Assembly: GCA_900557355.1 (NCBI GenBank)
Contig: USSR01000368.1
Span: forward strand, 1 to 6,990
Source of the DNA: an uncultured Bacteroides sp.
GTDB taxonomy: Bacteria; Bacteroidota; Bacteroidia; Bacteroidales; Bacteroidaceae
Length of the DNA: 6,990 bases
Reading direction: 5' to 3'
In this document: positions 4,831-6,990 of the stretch, piece by piece
How positions within the stretch are numbered: position 1 is the stretch's first letter
Layout: each line of letters begins with the position of its first letter
Program-made: the position numbers and the translations under genes
Notes under the pieces: model-generated
Seen by the model: only the letters and a program-made list of their open reading frames with translations
Database searches by the model: none
What the model was told of the DNA's origin: nothing

Positions 4831-6633
4831 ATGAAACACCAATTACGCAGTTCGTTCAGCACGCAAGGCCGCCGTATGGCAGGGGCTCGTGCGTTGTGGA
4901 TGGCAAATGGCATGAAGAAAGAGCAATTAGGAAAACCTATTATCGCAATTGTCAACTCATTTACACAGTTTGTCCCGGGACATGTGCATCTGCACGAAAT
5001 CGGACAACAGGTGAAAGCTGAGGTTGAGAAGCTGGGATGCTTTGCTGCCGAATTCAACACGATTGCCATTGACGATGGTATTGCGATGGGACACGATGGA
5101 ATGCTTTATTCGCTTCCTTCACGTGACATCATTGCCGACAGCGTAGAGTATATGGTGAATGCGCATAAAGCGGATGCAATGATTTGTATCAGTAACTGCG
5201 ACAAGATTACTCCGGGTATGTTGATGGCAGCAATGCGCCTGAATATCCCTACTGTATTCGTTTCAGGCGGACCGATGGAAGCCGGCGAATGGAACGGTCA
5301 GCATCTGGATTTGATCGATGCTATGATTAAGTCGGCTGATGAAAGTGTAAGTGATGCCGATGTAGCTCAGATAGAACAACATGCTTGTCCTTCTTGTGGT
5401 TGTTGTTCCGGTATGTTTACCGCTAACTCGATGAACTGTCTGAACGAAGCTATCGGACTGGCATTGCCAGGCAATGGTACGATTGTGGCTACTCATGCCA
5501 ATCGCACGCAACTGTTCAAGGATGCTGCCAAACTGATTGTTGAAAATGCTTATAAATATTATAAAGATGGGGATGACAGTGTGCTTCCCCGTAGCATCGC
5601 TACCCGTCAGGCTTTCTTGAATGCCATGACGCTGGATATTGCGATGGGTGGTTCAACCAACACAGTGCTTCACCTCTTGGCTGTAGCGCACGAGGCAGAG
5701 GTAGATTTCAGTATGGATGACATTGACATGTTGTCACGTAAGACTCCCTGTCTGTGTAAGGTTGCCCCGAATACTCAGAAGTATCACATTCAAGACGTAA
5801 ATCGTGCCGGAGGCATCATCGCTATCATGAGCGAGCTTGCCAAAGGCGGATTAGTCGATACGAACGTAAAGCGTGTAGACGGTAGGTCGCTGGCGGATGT
5901 AATCGATAAATACGGTATTACCAGCCCGAATGTTTGCGAAGAAGCTGTGAAGAAATATAAGAGCGCTGCTGCCGGAAAGTTTAATCTGGTACTGGGTTCG
6001 CAGGATGTCTATTATAAAGAATTAGATACTGACCGTGCCGGAGGTTGTATTCGCGATCTGGAACATGCTTACAGCAAAGACGGTGGTTTGGCAGTACTGA
6101 AAGGTAATATCGCTCAGGATGGTTGTGTAGTGAAAACGGCAGGTGTGGATGAAAGTATCTGGAAATTTACGGGTCCTGCTAAAGTGTTCGACTCACAAGA
6201 CGCTGCTTGCGAAGGCATCCTTGCCGGAAAAGTGGTCAGCGGTGATGTTGTGGTCATCACACACGAAGGTCCGAAAGGCGGTCCCGGTATGCAGGAAATG
6301 CTCTATCCGACTTCTTATATCAAATCGCGCCATCTGGGCAAGGAATGTGCACTGATTACTGACGGTCGTTTTAGTGGCGGTACGTCAGGATTGAGTATCG
6401 GACATATTTCTCCCGAAGCAGCTGCCGGAGGTAATGTCGGTAAGATTCAGGATGGTGACATCATCGAGATTGATATTCCCGGACGTGCTATCAACGTCAA
6501 ACTGACGGATGAGGAACTGGCAGTCCGCCCGATGACTCCCGTCACCCGTCAACGCGAAGTCTCAAAGAGCCTGAAGGCATATGCCAGCATGGTAAGTTCT
6601 GCCGATAAGGGTGCAGTGAGACTGATTGATTAA
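4831..6633 (+). CDS. ilvD: Dihydroxy-acid dehydratase, 600 aa
   Basis: This enzyme dehydrates 2,3-dihydroxy-isovalerate and 2,3-dihydroxy-3-methylvalerate to the keto acids that precede valine/leucine and isoleucine. It is cytosolic, with Fe-S and Mg2+ cofactors. The IlvD/Edd family signatures are intact. These include [18 protein letters not shown] (Mg-binding Asp81), SNCDKITPG (Fe-S Cys123, Asp124, and Lys125, the carbamylated Lys in homologues), and [19 protein letters not shown] (Fe-S Cys192). Near the C-terminus are [11 protein letters not shown] (Glu489, Mg) and [10 protein letters not shown] (catalytic base, probably Ser519). The length is close to the 616 residues of E. coli IlvD. The start at 4831 is set by the Shine-Dalgarno. 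It is the first structural gene after the attenuator, and ilvB follows 45 nt downstream, so ilvD expression should respond to branched-chain amino acid supply. Confidence 0.98.
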   Translation: MKHQLRSSFSTQGRRMAGARALWMANGMKKEQLGKPIIAIVNSFTQFVPGHVHLHEIGQQVKAEVEKLGCFAAEFNTIAIDDGIAMGHDGMLYSLPSRDIIADSVEYMVNAHKADAMICISNCDKITPGMLMAAMRLNIPTVFVSGGPMEAGEWNGQHLDLIDAMIKSADESVSDADVAQIEQHACPSCGCCSGMFTANSMNCLNEAIGLALPGNGTIVATHANRTQLFKDAAKLIVENAYKYYKDGDDSVLPRSIATRQAFLNAMTLDIAMGGSTNTVLHLLAVAHEAEVDFSMDDIDMLSRKTPCLCKVAPNTQKYHIQDVNRAGGIIAIMSELAKGGLVDTNVKRVDGRSLADVIDKYGITSPNVCEEAVKKYKSAAAGKFNLVLGSQDVYYKELDTDRAGGCIRDLEHAYSKDGGLAVLKGNIAQDGCVVKTAGVDESIWKFTGPAKVFDSQDAACEGILAGKVVSGDVVVITHEGPKGGPGMQEMLYPTSYIKSRHLGKECALITDGRFSGGTSGLSIGHISPEAAAGGNVGKIQDGDIIEIDIPGRAINVKLTDEELAVRPMTPVTRQREVSKSLKAYASMVSSADKGAVRLID

Positions 6634-6678
6634 CCGAGAATTGACAAATGAAATAGAATTCCATTATCCATTAATAGA

Positions 6679-6990
6679 ATGAAAGATATAATAACAGGCG
6701 CTGAAGCATTGATGCGTTCCTTGGAACATCAGGGAGTAAAGACCATTTTCGGATATCCGGGTGGCTCCATCATGCCGGTATTTGACGCTTTATACGACCA
6801 TCGGAAGACATTGAATCACATCTTGGTTCGACACGAACAGGGTGCTACTCATGCTGCGCAAGGTTTTGCCCGCGTATCAGGCGAAGTAGGTGTTTGCCTG
6901 GTGACGAGTGGTCCCGGAGCGACGAATACGATAACAGGTATCGCAGATGCTATGATAGACAGTACCCCTTTGGTTGTAATTGCCGGTCAG
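6679..6990 (+). CDS. ilvB: Acetolactate synthase large subunit, N-terminal 104 residues (runs off the window)
   Basis: This is the start of the thiamine-diphosphate-dependent enzyme that condenses two pyruvates to acetolactate, or pyruvate with 2-oxobutyrate, the first common step of valine, leucine and isoleucine synthesis. The visible part is the N-terminal ThDP-binding domain. It shows [16 protein letters not shown], then [30 protein letters not shown] with catalytic Glu53, and [20 protein letters not shown] before VIAGQ at the edge. The reading frame is open across all 104 codons to base 6990. The FAD and C-terminal ThDP/Mg domains lie outside. It is 45 nt after the ilvD stop with no intervening promoter or terminator, so it probably shares the ilvD transcript. 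No Shine-Dalgarno is evident before ATG 6679. A regulatory subunit (ilvN/ilvH) gene would be expected further right. Confidence 0.95.
   Translation, partial: MKDIITGAEALMRSLEHQGVKTIFGYPGGSIMPVFDALYDHRKTLNHILVRHEQGATHAAQGFARVSGEVGVCLVTSGPGATNTITGIADAMIDSTPLVVIAGQ

Noticed and set aside
4773..5069. Minus-strand frame across the attenuator and the ilvD 5' end
   Set aside because: It is antisense to conserved IlvD sequence and to the terminator hairpin, and shows no family features.
5263..6355. Short open frames inside ilvD on both strands (5263-5511 minus, 6143-6355 plus)
   Set aside because: Both lie within conserved IlvD coding sequence and have no start context or known motifs.

Overview
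The window looks like a chromosomal segment of a Bacteroides-type gut anaerobe. Four things point there: promoters of the Bacteroides form (TTTG, about 19 nt, then TAnnTTTG); A-rich leaders mostly without Shine-Dalgarno sequences; a lipoprotein with an acidic export motif after the lipobox Cys, paired with an outer-membrane barrel; and amino-acid sequences typical of the phylum. From memory and unverified, the order UPF0597/CyuA-like gene, slyD, ilvD matches the Bacteroides thetaiotaomicron chromosome.

Layout. Positions 1-213 hold nothing I can identify. On the minus strand, a two-gene unit reads leftward from about 2182: a PCMD-type surface lipoprotein (2147-1014), then a small outer-membrane beta-barrel protein (1002-214). 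Divergent from it, on the plus strand, is a cysteine desulfidase / serine-dehydratase-alpha-like Fe-S enzyme (2280-3566). The divergent promoter region contains a perfect 9-bp inverted repeat whose two arms overlap promoter elements. The desulfidase gene converges on slyD (4247-3654, minus), an FKBP-type prolyl isomerase with a nine-cysteine metal-binding tail. The convergent gap is almost entirely a 28-bp-stem palindrome that probably terminates both transcripts. Upstream of slyD is a roughly 400-nt divergent region with three tandem 11-bp repeats that fold back on a complementary copy.

The right third is the start of a branched-chain amino acid operon. A well-formed promoter (4592-4622) drives a leader encoding a 24-residue peptide with 11 Leu/Ile/Val codons. 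The leader also carries mutually exclusive antiterminator and terminator hairpins, so it is a complete transcription attenuator. After it come ilvD (dihydroxy-acid dehydratase, 4831-6633) and the first 104 codons of ilvB (acetolactate synthase large subunit, from 6679 to the window edge).

The most notable signal is the ilv attenuator. It is built like the enterobacterial ilv/leu/trp leaders, but I see no 1:2 protector hairpin. The rest is mostly ordinary core genome with a few unexplained intergenic repeats. I do not see a clearly novel multi-gene system.
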